NCBI RefSeq assembly: GCF_002217395.1
Contig: NZ_MUHD01000014.1
Location: forward strand, 62,001-126,000
Source of the DNA: Flavobacterium plurextorum
GTDB lineage: Bacteria > Bacteroidota > Bacteroidia > Flavobacteriales > Flavobacteriaceae
DNA: 64,000 nt
Direction: 5' to 3'
Both the position numbers and the translations under genes were made by a program. The notes under the pieces are model-generated. The model was not told where the DNA came from and did not search any database. It saw only the letters and a list, made by a program, of their open reading frames with translations. Below, piece after piece: positions 45,936 to 55,176 of this stretch (its first letter is position 1; the number at the start of each line of letters is the position of its first letter).

Positions 45936-46166
45936 TTATGCTTTCTTTTTATCGTTGTACTCTCCAATTAAAGCAAAGTAGCCAAATGTGCCAAGACCTA
46001 AAACAATTAACGGCGTAAGAATAAAAAGAATAATAATGCCAAAGACCAAATCGTCTTGTTTGTCTGAGAGCAATTTGGGCAAGCCAAATTCAAATACGCA
46101 GAAATAGGCGGCAGCAATGGAAAGCACAATCCATAAAACACCTAAAATTTGTTTAATAGCATTCAT
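45936..46166 (-). CDS. Small two-helix membrane protein beside an MHS transporter
   Basis: 76 residues with two clear membrane helices (about 7-28 and 41-68) and a charged Lys-rich end. I recognise it only as the small conserved partner often found after MHS-type transporters in Bacteroidota (DUF6814-like). It starts 12 bases after the transporter stop, so they are probably one operon. It may be a subunit or stability factor. Confidence 0.65.
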   Translation of the reverse strand: MNAIKQILGVLWIVLSIAAAYFCVFEFGLPKLLSDKQDDLVFGIIILFILTPLIVLGLGTFGYFALIGEYNDKKKA

Positions 46167-46178
46167 AATAGTAGTTTA

Positions 46179-47675
46179 TTAAAGGTGGTTAGTTTTGTTT
46201 TTGTTGTCAATATAAATCATTCCAATTACAAAGCATATAGAAGCAATGATAATTGGATACCAAAGTCCGTCGAGGTAAAAATCACTTTTTCCGGCCGCTT
46301 TTGAATGAGTTACAAAATAAGTTGAAATTGCAGGAAGCAGACCTCCAAAAATTCCGTTTCCTACGTGGTAAGGAAGAGACATCGAAGTGTATCTGATTTT
46401 AGTAGGGAACATCTCAACTAAAAAGGCCGCAATCGGACCGTAAACCATAGTGACAAATAAAACCTGAATGAAAACTAGAAAAATCAAAGTCCATTCGTCG
46501 CTTGAATTGATATTGATCGAAATACTGCTTTGAGATTCTTTTTTATCAGCAAAATCAGTTTTCTTCTCTACATAAGATGTTCCGTCAGTATATGTTTTAG
46601 AGATTGTAGTTATTGTATTGTTGTCGGCTGTTGTTTCAGTGTTTTGTGTTGTCTTTTCTGTGATTTCGGTTTTGTAACTTACATCAGTAGTACTGTACAT
46701 CATTTTGTAAATTGGTCTATAGAATAAAATAGCCAAAAGCATTCCAGTCATCATAATGTACTTTCTTCCAATTTTGTCGCTCAGCCATCCAAAGACAATA
46801 AAAAATGGTGTTCCTATTAATAAAGCAATTCCCAGTAATCCATCAACTTGTGATGAATCTATGTTCATAACAGTTTTCATGAAACTCATAGCATAAAACT
46901 GCCCAGTATACCAAACAACACCTTGTCCCATTGTCGCACCGAATAATGCCAGCAAAACAAATTTTAAATTGTATCGATTTCCGAAACTTTCTTTTAGCGG
47001 ATTTGTACTTGTAGTTCCTTCTTTTTTAGCTTTAGCAAAAACAGGAGATTCGTCCATGTTTTTTCTAATTAAATAAGAGACGCCAACCATTGCAATAGAA
47101 ACCCAAAAAGGAACACGCCATCCCCATGAATCAAAAGCCTCGCTCGAAAGTACATTTTTAGTGGCTAGAATTACCATTAATGAAATGAACAAACCAACAG
47201 TTGCAGTTGTCTGAATCCAAGATGTCCAATATCCTTTTTGACCTGCAGGAGCGTGTTCTGCAACATAAGTAGCTGCGCCGCCGTATTCACCGCCAAGTGC
47301 TAATCCTTGCAGTAAACGTAAAATTAAAACTAATAAAGGAGCTAGAAAACCAATTGTTTCGTAACTAGGAATACAGCCTATTAAAAAAGTAGAACCGCCC
47401 ATTAATAATAAAGTAGCCATGAAAGTGTATTTTCGACCAATAATATCACCAAGTCTGCCAAAAAATAGTGCCCCAAAAGGACGAACAACAAATCCGGCGG
47501 CAAAAGTGGCTAAAGTCGATAAAAATGCTGCAGTAGGATTGTCGCTTGGGAAAAATTTAGTTGAAATTACAACGGCTAAACTTCCGAAAATGTAAAAGTC
47601 ATACCATTCAATCATTGTTCCCATGGAAGAGGCAGAAATTACTTTCCAAATGCCCTTAGTAGAAGTTTTGCTCAT
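46179..47675 (-). CDS. MFS transporter, metabolite:H+ symporter type
   Basis: 498 residues, 12 membrane helices of the MHS/ProP-like group: IEWYDFYIFGSLAVVISTKF at the start, the loop motif FFGRLGDIIGRKYTFM and LLQGLALGGEYGGAATYVAE. The substrate is probably a small carboxylate or compatible solute. Between helices 8 and 9 or thereabouts lies a 75-residue Thr/Ser/Lys-rich hydrophilic insert (YSTTDVSYKTEITEKTTQ to SISININSSDEW), which is unusual for the family. Confidence 0.87.
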   Translation of the reverse strand: MSKTSTKGIWKVISASSMGTMIEWYDFYIFGSLAVVISTKFFPSDNPTAAFLSTLATFAAGFVVRPFGALFFGRLGDIIGRKYTFMATLLLMGGSTFLIGCIPSYETIGFLAPLLVLILRLLQGLALGGEYGGAATYVAEHAPAGQKGYWTSWIQTTATVGLFISLMVILATKNVLSSEAFDSWGWRVPFWVSIAMVGVSYLIRKNMDESPVFAKAKKEGTTSTNPLKESFGNRYNLKFVLLALFGATMGQGVVWYTGQFYAMSFMKTVMNIDSSQVDGLLGIALLIGTPFFIVFGWLSDKIGRKYIMMTGMLLAILFYRPIYKMMYSTTDVSYKTEITEKTTQNTETTADNNTITTISKTYTDGTSYVEKKTDFADKKESQSSISININSSDEWTLIFLVFIQVLFVTMVYGPIAAFLVEMFPTKIRYTSMSLPYHVGNGIFGGLLPAISTYFVTHSKAAGKSDFYLDGLWYPIIIASICFVIGMIYIDNKNKTNHL

Positions 47676-47877
47676 AAAACTGCTTTGAAATCTTATTAGT
47701 AAATGAAAGATAAAATTATAGTTTTACGAATATAGAAGATATTTTTTTATTCACTTAATACTTTTTTAACAAAAACTAATTATTTATTGACATTTAGTGT
47801 TAATGTGATTTCGTTCAGTTTAAAGATAGGGAAATGTATTTATATTTGAAGTGTATTTTTTTGTCATATCTTATTAT

Positions 47878-48459
47878 ATGAAGAAGATTTTTGGGTTATT
47901 TCTCTGTTTGATTTTTGCGGTTTGCCAAAGTCAGGAAAAAAAAGTTTCTAATGAAAAGAAATGCCAAGCAGTTTTAACGCCTTCGGAAACTCTTCAGTGG
48001 GAGTATCTTAATTTTATGAAAGATTCTGTCTTTTATAAAAGTCAATTTGCAAATTTTGCGAGAATAAAAAATGGAGTCTTACTTTATAGATGGCAAGAAG
48101 GCAGCGGAAGTAATAATTTTTTCACAGTTGATTTTGATGAAAACTTTAATGCTTCAATAAGAACAAAAGAGTTTGTCAAGAAAGTTGATTTTTCTACAGC
48201 GGATAAAAAAAAGATGAAGTTTATTTCAGAAATTTTAGAAAAAGAGAGTTACTATCAGCGATGTCTAAAAGATCATGGTCATAGTACTTTATATATATTG
48301 ATTGTAAGATGTAATAATGAAGTAAAGGCTCAGTATTATTCTTCAAAGACTAATCTATATGAAATAGAAACGTCAGATACGAACATCAATTTGATTAAGG
48401 AAATTTTTAGTATAATGGATCGAAATTATTATAAAAGTATAACGCTAAAAAGACAATGA
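47878..48459 (+). CDS. Secreted hypothetical protein
   Basis: 193 residues from ATG 47878, with a signal peptide (MKKIFGLFLCLIFAVCQSQE). The mature part has a WEYLNFMKDSVFYKSQF segment and a closing FSIMDRNYYKSITLKRQ. I do not recognise a family. An upstream GTG at 47851 also opens the frame, but would put nine residues before the signal peptide. The gene stands alone. Confidence 0.6.
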   Translation: MKKIFGLFLCLIFAVCQSQEKKVSNEKKCQAVLTPSETLQWEYLNFMKDSVFYKSQFANFARIKNGVLLYRWQEGSGSNNFFTVDFDENFNASIRTKEFVKKVDFSTADKKKMKFISEILEKESYYQRCLKDHGHSTLYILIVRCNNEVKAQYYSSKTNLYEIETSDTNINLIKEIFSIMDRNYYKSITLKRQ

Positions 48460-48540
48460 AAAAATGTAAGGATTCTTAAATCTTAGTTTTTTATACCTGT
48501 AGTACTTTTGCTTAAAAAAAAACAGAAAAGTATAGAAAAC

Positions 48541-48568
48541 AAAAAAACCCACTCGGTTGAGTGGGTTT
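48541..48568 (-). terminator. Terminator of tRNA-Phe
   Basis: On the minus strand AACCCACTC pairs with GAGTGGGTT around a 4-base loop, followed by a T run. It starts three bases after the tRNA 3' end. Confidence 0.85.
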
Positions 48569-48570
48569 CG

Positions 48571-48643
48571 TGGTACCTCCAGGGATCGAACCAGGGACAC
48601 ATGGATTTTCAGTCCATTGCTCTACCATCTGAGCTAAGGTACC
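48571..48643 (-). tRNA. tRNA-Phe (GAA)
   Basis: The minus strand gives a complete 73-base cloverleaf: acceptor GGTACCT with AGGTACC and discriminator A, D-arm AGCTCAGATGGTAGAGC, anticodon loop CTGAAAA (anticodon GAA), and T-arm TTCGATCC flanked by CCTGG and CTGG pairing. CCA is not encoded. A perfect -7 box lies upstream and a hairpin terminator downstream. Confidence 0.97.
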
Positions 48644-48664
48644 GTGCTGTGCACATTGCGGGTG

Positions 48665-48694
48665 CAAAGATAGAATCATTTTTCGTTTATCCAA
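48665..48694 (-). promoter_or_regulatory. Promoter of tRNA-Phe
   Basis: On the minus strand TTG (48694-48692), a 19-base spacer and TATCTTTG (48672-48665) match the consensus. The tRNA begins about 20 bases downstream. Confidence 0.7.
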
Positions 48695-48720
48695 AACATT
48701 TTAAAAAAAAAATCAATTCG

Positions 48721-48728
48721 TATCTTCG
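48721..48728 (+). promoter_or_regulatory. -7 box of coaX
   Basis: TATCTTCG, a close variant of TAnnTTTG, lies 18 bases before the coaX ATG and is divergent from the tRNA-Phe promoter. AAAAAGGAAAT before the ATG may serve as the ribosome site. No -33 TTG was found. Confidence 0.45.
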
Positions 48729-48746
48729 CAGAAACAAAAAGGAAAT

Positions 48747-49481
48747 ATGATTTTAACTGTTGATGTTGGAAATACTCGAATTAAAGCAGCTGTTTTTGAG
48801 GGAACTGCCGTTTTGGAGAGTTTTGTTTTTGAGAAAAAAGAGCTCGAAAAAAAAATTAAAAAAATTTTAGACAACTATCAAAAATGCTCTGATTTGGTAG
48901 TAGCCTCAGTAGGAAATGTAGAAAAACAATCTTTTTTGATTTTTGAAGAGCAGTTAAATGTTCATTTTTTTACTCATGAAGATAAATTTCCTTTTCATAA
49001 TAAATATGCAACACCAAAAACTTTAGGAATAGATAGAATGATTTTGGCTGCAGGGGCAACTTTGCAGTTTCCCAAACAAAACAGATTAGTGGTTGATGCT
49101 GGAACTTGTATAACCTACGATTTCATCGACGAAAATGATAATTATTTGGGAGGAGCGATTTCTCCGGGACTTCGTCTGCGTTACGAATCTTTGCATAATT
49201 ATACAGCCAGACTGCCTTTGCTGACTTTCGAAGAACCAGATCAATATATAGGAAACACGACAATGCAGGCAATTCATTCAGGAGTTGTAAACGGCTTCGT
49301 CTATGAGATTGATGGTTTTATCGATGAATATCGTGGAAACTTTTCAAATTTTATAATAATTTTAACGGGAGGAGATGCAGATTTTTTGGCTAAACGATTA
49401 AAAAATACCATATTTGCCAATTCAAATTTCCTTTTGGAGAGTTTGAACCAAACATTTCAATATAAAATCAACAATGATTAA
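48747..49481 (+). CDS. coaX: Type III pantothenate kinase
   Basis: 244 residues. The ATP-phosphate motif DVGNTRIKAAVF is at residues 5-16, PKTLGIDRMILAAGA near 91 and the catalytic-domain DAGTCITYDFID near 117. GGAISPGLRLRYESLH follows. CoaX phosphorylates pantothenate, the first step of coenzyme A synthesis, and needs a monovalent cation. The end overlaps the next gene by eight bases, tying it to the envelope operon. Confidence 0.95.
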   Translation: MILTVDVGNTRIKAAVFEGTAVLESFVFEKKELEKKIKKILDNYQKCSDLVVASVGNVEKQSFLIFEEQLNVHFFTHEDKFPFHNKYATPKTLGIDRMILAAGATLQFPKQNRLVVDAGTCITYDFIDENDNYLGGAISPGLRLRYESLHNYTARLPLLTFEEPDQYIGNTTMQAIHSGVVNGFVYEIDGFIDEYRGNFSNFIIILTGGDADFLAKRLKNTIFANSNFLLESLNQTFQYKINND

Positions 49482-50703
49482 AAAAATTATAATAAGCGCT
49501 TGTTTGCTTATATCGTTCGTTTCATTCGCTCAACAAGGTACTGCTTCCCCATATTCTTTTTATGGAATTGGTGATACTAGATTTAAAGGAACTCAGGAAT
49601 TTAGGTCTATGGCAGGAGTTGCGGTTGAACAGGATAGTATTCATTTGAATATTGAAAACCCTGCGAGTTACGCGAGTTTATTGCAGACAACATTTACAGT
49701 TGGGGGGTCGTTTGGAACTTCTACTCTAAAAACAGATACAGAATCGGCAAAAGCACAAAGAGCCACTTTTGATTATTTGGCGATTGGAATTCCAATGGGA
49801 AAATTTGGAGCTTCATTTGGTTTAGTTCCATTATCTTCAGTTGGATATAAAATTTTAAATGATAATACAGCAACTCCTGGAGCAACAAGTACACAGCTTA
49901 GTGGTAAAGGAGGTATTAATAAAGCTTATGTTGGTTTAGGATATAAAATTAAACCAAACTGGAATATTGGTGCCGATATGCAGTATAATTTTGGAACAAT
50001 TAAAACAACAAGTATAGAAGCTGTAAGTGGTGTGCAAAACTCGACTACAGAGTTAAATACTTCTGAATTATCTGGTGTGAATTTTAACATTGGTACAATG
50101 TATCAAACAAAACTTTATAAAAAAGTTTCATTGTTTACGAGTTTGAATTACACTTTTGCAAGTACATTAAGATCTAATAATACTAGAGAAATTACGGTAA
50201 GCGGTGATCCAGATCCTTACGTTTATAATCCAGATGCAGAAGATTTAAAATTACCAAACAAGTTAACGATTGGAGCTGGTATTGGTGAAGCTAGAAAATG
50301 GTTAGTAGGAACAACAATGGCTTTTCAAGGAAACGGAGAATTTGCAAATTATTACAACGCAAATCCTAATGTTCGTTACGAAAAATATGCTAAGTACGCT
50401 TTAGGAGGATATTTTATTCCAAATTATACTTCATTTACAAGTTACTTGAGCAGAATTACTTACCGTGCCGGATTGAAATATGAAAAATTAGGCTTAATAG
50501 TTAATAATGAGTCAATAAACGACATCGGAATGACTTTAGGTGCTGGAATTCCAATTCCTGGATATTTTTCAAATGTAAATATCGGAGTTGAATTTGGTAA
50601 AAGAGGGACAATGTCAGCGGGATTGATTCAGGAAAACTATGTTAACTTCAGTGCGAGTTTCTCATTTAATGATAAATGGTTTGTGAAGAGCAAATTTAAT
50701 TAA
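49474..50703 (+). CDS. Outer-membrane beta-barrel protein
   Basis: 409 residues with a signal peptide (MIKKIIISACLLISFVSFAQ). The N-terminal sequence GTASPYSFYGIGDTRFKGTQ and ENPASYASLLQTTFTVGG resembles FadL/OmpP1-like barrels: the N-P-A motif is typical. Alternating hydrophobic strands run to a C-terminal aromatic-ended strand (DKWFVKSKFN). The cargo is unknown. It overlaps coaX and precedes lptC, so it may belong to outer-membrane maintenance. Confidence 0.75.
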   Translation: MIKKIIISACLLISFVSFAQQGTASPYSFYGIGDTRFKGTQEFRSMAGVAVEQDSIHLNIENPASYASLLQTTFTVGGSFGTSTLKTDTESAKAQRATFDYLAIGIPMGKFGASFGLVPLSSVGYKILNDNTATPGATSTQLSGKGGINKAYVGLGYKIKPNWNIGADMQYNFGTIKTTSIEAVSGVQNSTTELNTSELSGVNFNIGTMYQTKLYKKVSLFTSLNYTFASTLRSNNTREITVSGDPDPYVYNPDAEDLKLPNKLTIGAGIGEARKWLVGTTMAFQGNGEFANYYNANPNVRYEKYAKYALGGYFIPNYTSFTSYLSRITYRAGLKYEKLGLIVNNESINDIGMTLGAGIPIPGYFSNVNIGVEFGKRGTMSAGLIQENYVNFSASFSFNDKWFVKSKFN

Positions 50704-50741
50704 GCATAGTCTAATGTTTTTTTAAGCTCATTACAATTTAC

Positions 50742-50749
50742 TACATTTG
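50742..50749 (+). promoter_or_regulatory. -7 box abutting the lptC start
   Basis: TACATTTG ends four bases before the lptC ATG at 50754, the same geometry as at 7309-7321. No TTG is present at the -33 distance. If active it would give a leaderless lptC message. Confidence 0.45.
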
Positions 50750-50753
50750 GCGA

Positions 50754-51305
50754 ATGATTTTACCAAAGAAATATATTGTTCCTGTTGTTGTATTTGCTGT
50801 CGTAGCACTTTTTTTTGGCTGTGAAAGCAATTTTAAAGAAGTTCAAAAAATCAACTTCTCTGAGTTTGTTCCAGCAAGTGATGCTGATACGGTAAATATT
50901 AAATATACAGACTCAGGACGCATAACAGGAGTTTTGATAAGTTCAAAAATGTTAGATTATTCTAACCTTGACTTCCCGTTTACAGAATTTCCAAAAGGAA
51001 TTGATGTTACTTTATACGATAAGAAACAAAAGCGTACTTTTATAAAATCAAATTATGCCGTTTCATATAAAAGTACCAGTATAATTGATTTGCAGGGAAA
51101 AGTGCGAATAACATCAGAGGAAGGTCAGGTTTTAGAAACCGAGCAGCTGTATTTTGATCAGAAAAACGAATGGTTTTATACCGAAAGAAAATTTAAGCTT
51201 ACAGATGCTAAAGGAGTTTCTTACGGACAAGGAATCGATTTTAGTAAAGATTTTAAAGTGATTAATTCGCAGCGAATAAGCGGCGAAATTGAATCGAATG
51301 AATAA
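50754..51305 (+). CDS. lptC: LPS export periplasmic protein LptC
   Basis: 183 residues. The N-terminal membrane segment ends in FFGCESN, a lipobox, as is common in Bacteroidota LptC. The body has the LptC/OstA-like beta-jellyroll repeats: YTDSGRITGVLISSKMLDYS, DLQGKVRITSEEGQVLETEQ and LYFDQKNEWFYTERKF. It passes LPS from LptBFG to LptA across the periplasm. It is in line with the coaX operon, 50 bases downstream of the barrel gene. Confidence 0.9.
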   Translation: MILPKKYIVPVVVFAVVALFFGCESNFKEVQKINFSEFVPASDADTVNIKYTDSGRITGVLISSKMLDYSNLDFPFTEFPKGIDVTLYDKKQKRTFIKSNYAVSYKSTSIIDLQGKVRITSEEGQVLETEQLYFDQKNEWFYTERKFKLTDAKGVSYGQGIDFSKDFKVINSQRISGEIESNE

Positions 51306-51313
51306 ATATAATT

Positions 51314-51508
51314 ATGGGTTATTTAAAATATACACAATACGTTTACATAGTTTTTGCTGTTTTCTTTATTTATGACGGTGTGACAAAATTAAACGAAGGA
51401 AACGAAAGTTATCCGATGAGTTTGATTATTGCCGGAATGGCTGTGTTTATGTTTTTCTTTAGAAGAAGATTTGTCAAGAAATTTGACGATCGTAATAAAA
51501 AACAATAA
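51314..51508 (+). CDS. Small two-helix membrane protein
   Basis: 64 residues with two hydrophobic helices (about 8-22 and 34-50) and a basic tail (RRRFVKKFDDRNKKQ). It sits between lptC (eight bases) and the CNNM/CorC gene (two bases), so it is certainly part of this operon. No function can be named. Confidence 0.75.
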   Translation: MGYLKYTQYVYIVFAVFFIYDGVTKLNEGNESYPMSLIIAGMAVFMFFFRRRFVKKFDDRNKKQ

Positions 51509-51510
51509 AA

Positions 51511-52770
51511 ATGGAAATTAGTATTATAATATTATGTTTAATACTATCAGCCTTTTTCTCAGGAATGGAAATAGCTTTTATTTCCTCAAACAAAATTTAT
51601 CTTGGAATTGAGAAAAAACAAGATAATTTCTTGTCGCAAATTTTAACTAAACTTACAGAGAATCCATCAAAGTTTATTGCTTCTATGCTTATTGGTAACA
51701 ATATAGCATTAGTAATTTATGGGTTTTATATGGGGGATTTGATTATTGGCTGTATAGCAAGTTTTGGTTTTCAATTTTCTGCCCTGACAACAGTTTTACT
51801 TCAAACTTTAATTTCGACTTTTATAGTTTTAATTACTGCTGAGTTTCTTCCCAAAGTTTTTTTTCAAATTTATGCCAATACACTAATTAAGGTTTTTGCT
51901 GTGCCGGCATATCTTTTTTATAGACTGTTTTACTATTTGTCTACCTTTTTTATTTGGATTTCAGACTTTGTTTTAAGAAAGTTTTTTAAAACAGAAGGAG
52001 ATCAAGTTCAATTGTATTTTAGTAAAGTTGAATTGGGGAATTATATCACAGAACAAATGAGTTCGGTTGAAGATGATGAAGAGGTAGATTCTGAGATTCA
52101 GATTTTTCAAAATGCGTTAGAGTTTTCAGGTGTAAAAGCACGTGATATTATGACTCCAAGAACAGAAATAGTCGATATCGATTTGTTTGACAGTATAAAA
52201 GATCTTAAAGAGTTATTTATCGAAACAGGATACTCGAAAATTGTCGTAAGTCAAAATTCTCTAGATGATATTGTAGGTTATGTTCATTCATTTGACTTGT
52301 TTAAAAAACCAAAAACAATAAAATCAGTTTTGATGACTGTGGAGTATGTTCCAGAAACAATATTGATAAAAGACGCACTGAATATTTTGATAAAAAAGCG
52401 AAAAAATGTGGCAGTTGTTCTTGATGAATATGGAGGAACTTCGGGTATAATTACTATTGAAGATATTGTGGAGGAGCTTTTTGGAGAAATAGAAGATGAG
52501 CACGACTTAGATGAAGAATTGATTGAGCAGGAATTGGGTGAAGGGAAATATTTGTTTTCTACAAGATTGGATGTTGAGTATTTGAACGAAACCTACAAAC
52601 TTATGATTCCTGAAGAAGATTCGTACGGAACATTAGGCGGTTTTATTGTAAATCATACAAAAGAAATTCCTCAAAAAGGTGATGAAATTGTAATCGACAA
52701 GTATCATTTTGTGATAGAACAAGCATCAAACAAGAAAATCGAGTTGGTCAAAATGACAATAAAAGAGTGA
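51511..52770 (+). CDS. CNNM/CorC-type hemolysin family protein
   Basis: 419 residues. The N-terminal DUF21/CNNM membrane domain (1-~190, with SAFFSGMEIAFISSNKIYL and a LLQTLISTFIVLITAEFLPK segment) is followed by a CBS pair (ARDIMTPRTEIVDIDLFDSI, VLDEYGGTSGIITIEDIVEE) and a CorC_HlyC domain (DSYGTLGGFIVNHTKEIPQK). The family is linked to Mg2+/Na+ handling, despite the hemolysin name. It closes the coaX-lptC operon before the foldase gene. Confidence 0.93.
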   Translation: MEISIIILCLILSAFFSGMEIAFISSNKIYLGIEKKQDNFLSQILTKLTENPSKFIASMLIGNNIALVIYGFYMGDLIIGCIASFGFQFSALTTVLLQTLISTFIVLITAEFLPKVFFQIYANTLIKVFAVPAYLFYRLFYYLSTFFIWISDFVLRKFFKTEGDQVQLYFSKVELGNYITEQMSSVEDDEEVDSEIQIFQNALEFSGVKARDIMTPRTEIVDIDLFDSIKDLKELFIETGYSKIVVSQNSLDDIVGYVHSFDLFKKPKTIKSVLMTVEYVPETILIKDALNILIKKRKNVAVVLDEYGGTSGIITIEDIVEELFGEIEDEHDLDEELIEQELGEGKYLFSTRLDVEYLNETYKLMIPEEDSYGTLGGFIVNHTKEIPQKGDEIVIDKYHFVIEQASNKKIELVKMTIKE

Positions 52771-52818
52771 TTTTTTTAGTAATTGAAAAAAATTGTGTAA
52801 AATAAAACCCTAGTTGTA

Positions 52819-52847
52819 TTGTTATTAACTAGATAATTGTATTTTCG
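52819..52847 (+). promoter_or_regulatory. Promoter of the PpiD-like gene
   Basis: TTG (52819-52821), an 18-base spacer and TATTTTCG (52840-52847) give a good flavobacterial match. The leader is about 30 bases before the ATG at 52880. Confidence 0.6.
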
Positions 52848-52879
52848 CAAACTGAATATAAAATTAACGATAATTAAAA

Positions 52880-54979
52880 ATGGCAGTTTTAGCAAAAATT
52901 AGACAGCGTTCCGCTTTATTGATAGGAGTTATTGCAATTGCATTATTTGCATTTATAATACAAGATCTAATCGGTAAAGGAACATTTAGTCAAAGTTCAA
53001 AAGATGTGGGAAGCATCGATGGAAAAGATATTTCATTTGAAGACTTTAGAGTTAAAGTTAGTAATGTTGAAAAAAGTGGTCAAGGAATTACTTCCACTGA
53101 AGCTGCAAATAGAGTTTGGGACCAAGAAGTTTCAATCGCATTGTTGTCGACTCAATTTGATAAATTAGGATTGAGAGTTGGTGAAAAACATTTAATTGAA
53201 GTTTTGAAAGCAGATCCAAATATTGGTAAAAACCCAATGTTTTTGAATGCAGCAGGAATGTTTGATGTAGTAAAATTTAAAGACTACTTTAAAGCAAATC
53301 CTGAAGCGGCTCAATTTATTTCTGAAAAAGAAAAAGACGCCGAGTTAAACGCAAAATTTCAAATTTACAATACTTTAGTAAAATCTGGACTTTACACAAC
53401 TGCTAGTGAAGGAAAGTTGAAATATGAAATGGAAGCAAACAAAGTAAACTTTGCTTATGCTGCTGCTTTATATTCATCTATAAAAGATAGTGATGTGAAA
53501 ATTTCTGATGATGAAATCGTAGCTTACATGAAGAAAAACGAGAAAAAATTCAAAGCTGATGCAACTCGTGAGATTCAATATGTTTTAGTTGAAGATAAAG
53601 CTTCAAAAGAAGACGAAGCTGAAATTAAAGCTAAATTAACTGCTTTATTAAACGGAAGAGTTGAGTATAATGCAAAAACTGGTAAAAACGATACATTGCC
53701 AGGTTTCAAAAATGCTACAAACATTGCTGAATTTGTAAACGCAAATTCTGATGTTCCTTACGATTCTACTTATGTTGCTAAAAACAATCTTCCAGCAGTA
53801 GATGCTGATAAATTATTCAGCTTACCAGCTGGTTCTATTTACGGTCCTTATGTTTACGGAAGATATTACGCTATTTCTAAATCTTTAGGATTTAAAGCTG
53901 GTGTTAATGCAAAAGCTAGTCATATTTTAATTGGTTACGAAGGATCTCAAACTCCAAGTCCAAAAGAAAAAAGAACAAAAGAAGAAGCAAAAGCTAAAGC
54001 TGAAGAAATTTTAGCTCAAGTTCAAGCTAATCCAGATAGTTTTATGATGCTTGCTTTTACAAGTTCTGATGATTCATCTGCACAACAAGGTGGTGATTTA
54101 GGATATTTTGGTCAAGGTCAAATGGTAAAACCATTCAATGATTTTGTATTCAACAACGGAATTGGAAAAGTTGGTTTAGTAGAAACTCAATTCGGTTTCC
54201 ACATTATCAAAATTACAGATAAACAAGACGGTATTCGTTTAGCTACAATTGCTCAAAAAATTGAGCCATCTGAAGTTACTTCTGATAAAGTATTTACATT
54301 AGCAACTAAATTTGAAATGGATGCTGCTAATAAAGATTTTGCTGCTACAGCAAAAGAATTAGGTTTAAAAGTTGCTGCGCCGGTTACTGCAAAAGCAATG
54401 GATGAAGCATTTGGTCCGTTAGGAAATCAAAGAAACATCATTAGATGGGCATTTGACAAAGAAACTAGTACAGGAGATGTAAAACGTTTTGAAATTGCTA
54501 ATATTGGTCACGTAATTGCTCAATACAAAAGCGAAAACAAATCTGGTTTAGTTTCTGTTACTATGGCTAGACCTTATGTTGAGCCAATCTTGAAAAACAA
54601 GAAAAAAGCTGAGATGTTGAAAGCTAAAATGACAGGTTCAAGTATTGAAGCTATCGCTAAAAGTGCTGGTGTAGCTGTACAACAAGCTGCTAATGTTACT
54701 TTAGAGAATCCAGTTTTACCTGGAGGAGTTGGACAAGAGCCTAAAGTTGTAGGTAATGCATTCGCTTTAGCTGCTAATAAAATTTCTGCTCCAATCGAAG
54801 GAAATACTGGAGTTTATGTAGTGAAAAACATAAGCACAGTTAAAGCTCCAGCTCTTGCAAATCATGCTGAGTATATTGCTAAAGTAAAAGCTCAAAGCGC
54901 ATCTGATGCAGGAAGAATTTTACCAGCATTAAAAAATAGTGCTAAAATTGAAGACAACAGATTACAATTTAACTACTAG
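52880..54979 (+). CDS. PpiD-like periplasmic peptidyl-prolyl isomerase
   Basis: 699 residues. One N-terminal membrane anchor (ALLIGVIAIALFAFIIQDLI) precedes a SurA/PpiD N-terminal chaperone domain, a rotamase domain (ASHILIGYEGSQTPSPKEKR to GQMVKPFNDFVFNNGIGKVG with FGFHIIKIT, ~345-440) and a second degenerate rotamase-like end. It helps fold exported outer-membrane proteins. Codon use is strongly biased to common codons (many GCT, AAA, TTA), suggesting high expression. It has its own promoter and terminator. Confidence 0.92.
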   Translation: MAVLAKIRQRSALLIGVIAIALFAFIIQDLIGKGTFSQSSKDVGSIDGKDISFEDFRVKVSNVEKSGQGITSTEAANRVWDQEVSIALLSTQFDKLGLRVGEKHLIEVLKADPNIGKNPMFLNAAGMFDVVKFKDYFKANPEAAQFISEKEKDAELNAKFQIYNTLVKSGLYTTASEGKLKYEMEANKVNFAYAAALYSSIKDSDVKISDDEIVAYMKKNEKKFKADATREIQYVLVEDKASKEDEAEIKAKLTALLNGRVEYNAKTGKNDTLPGFKNATNIAEFVNANSDVPYDSTYVAKNNLPAVDADKLFSLPAGSIYGPYVYGRYYAISKSLGFKAGVNAKASHILIGYEGSQTPSPKEKRTKEEAKAKAEEILAQVQANPDSFMMLAFTSSDDSSAQQGGDLGYFGQGQMVKPFNDFVFNNGIGKVGLVETQFGFHIIKITDKQDGIRLATIAQKIEPSEVTSDKVFTLATKFEMDAANKDFAATAKELGLKVAAPVTAKAMDEAFGPLGNQRNIIRWAFDKETSTGDVKRFEIANIGHVIAQYKSENKSGLVSVTMARPYVEPILKNKKKAEMLKAKMTGSSIEAIAKSAGVAVQQAANVTLENPVLPGGVGQEPKVVGNAFALAANKISAPIEGNTGVYVVKNISTVKAPALANHAEYIAKVKAQSASDAGRILPALKNSAKIEDNRLQFNY

Positions 54980-55006
54980 TATTTAGTAATTAAATTTGAA
55001 AATATA

Positions 55007-55043
55007 AAACCCGAAGTGTTCTACTGGATACTTCGGGTTTTTT
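55007..55043. terminator. Terminator after the PpiD-like gene
   Basis: An 11-bp stem (AAACCCGAAGT with ACTTCGGGTTT) with a 13-base loop and a T-rich tail. The A-rich left flank suggests possible use from the other strand as well. Confidence 0.8.
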
Positions 55044-55176
55044 GTTTAATAGTGTTTTAAGCTGCCAGTTTTGTAATTAGTAAAGAATAAACAAAATGTT
55101 TTTGGCAATAATATTTTAAATGAAGAGAATGAACAAAAAGTGTAAAATAAGAAACGGTTAGTTCGCTTTATTGTTT

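Noticed and set aside
48512..48694. Minus-strand open frame with AQMVEQWTENPCVPGSIPGG
   Set aside because: This is translated tRNA-Phe sequence, a known false protein; the tRNA cloverleaf explains it fully.
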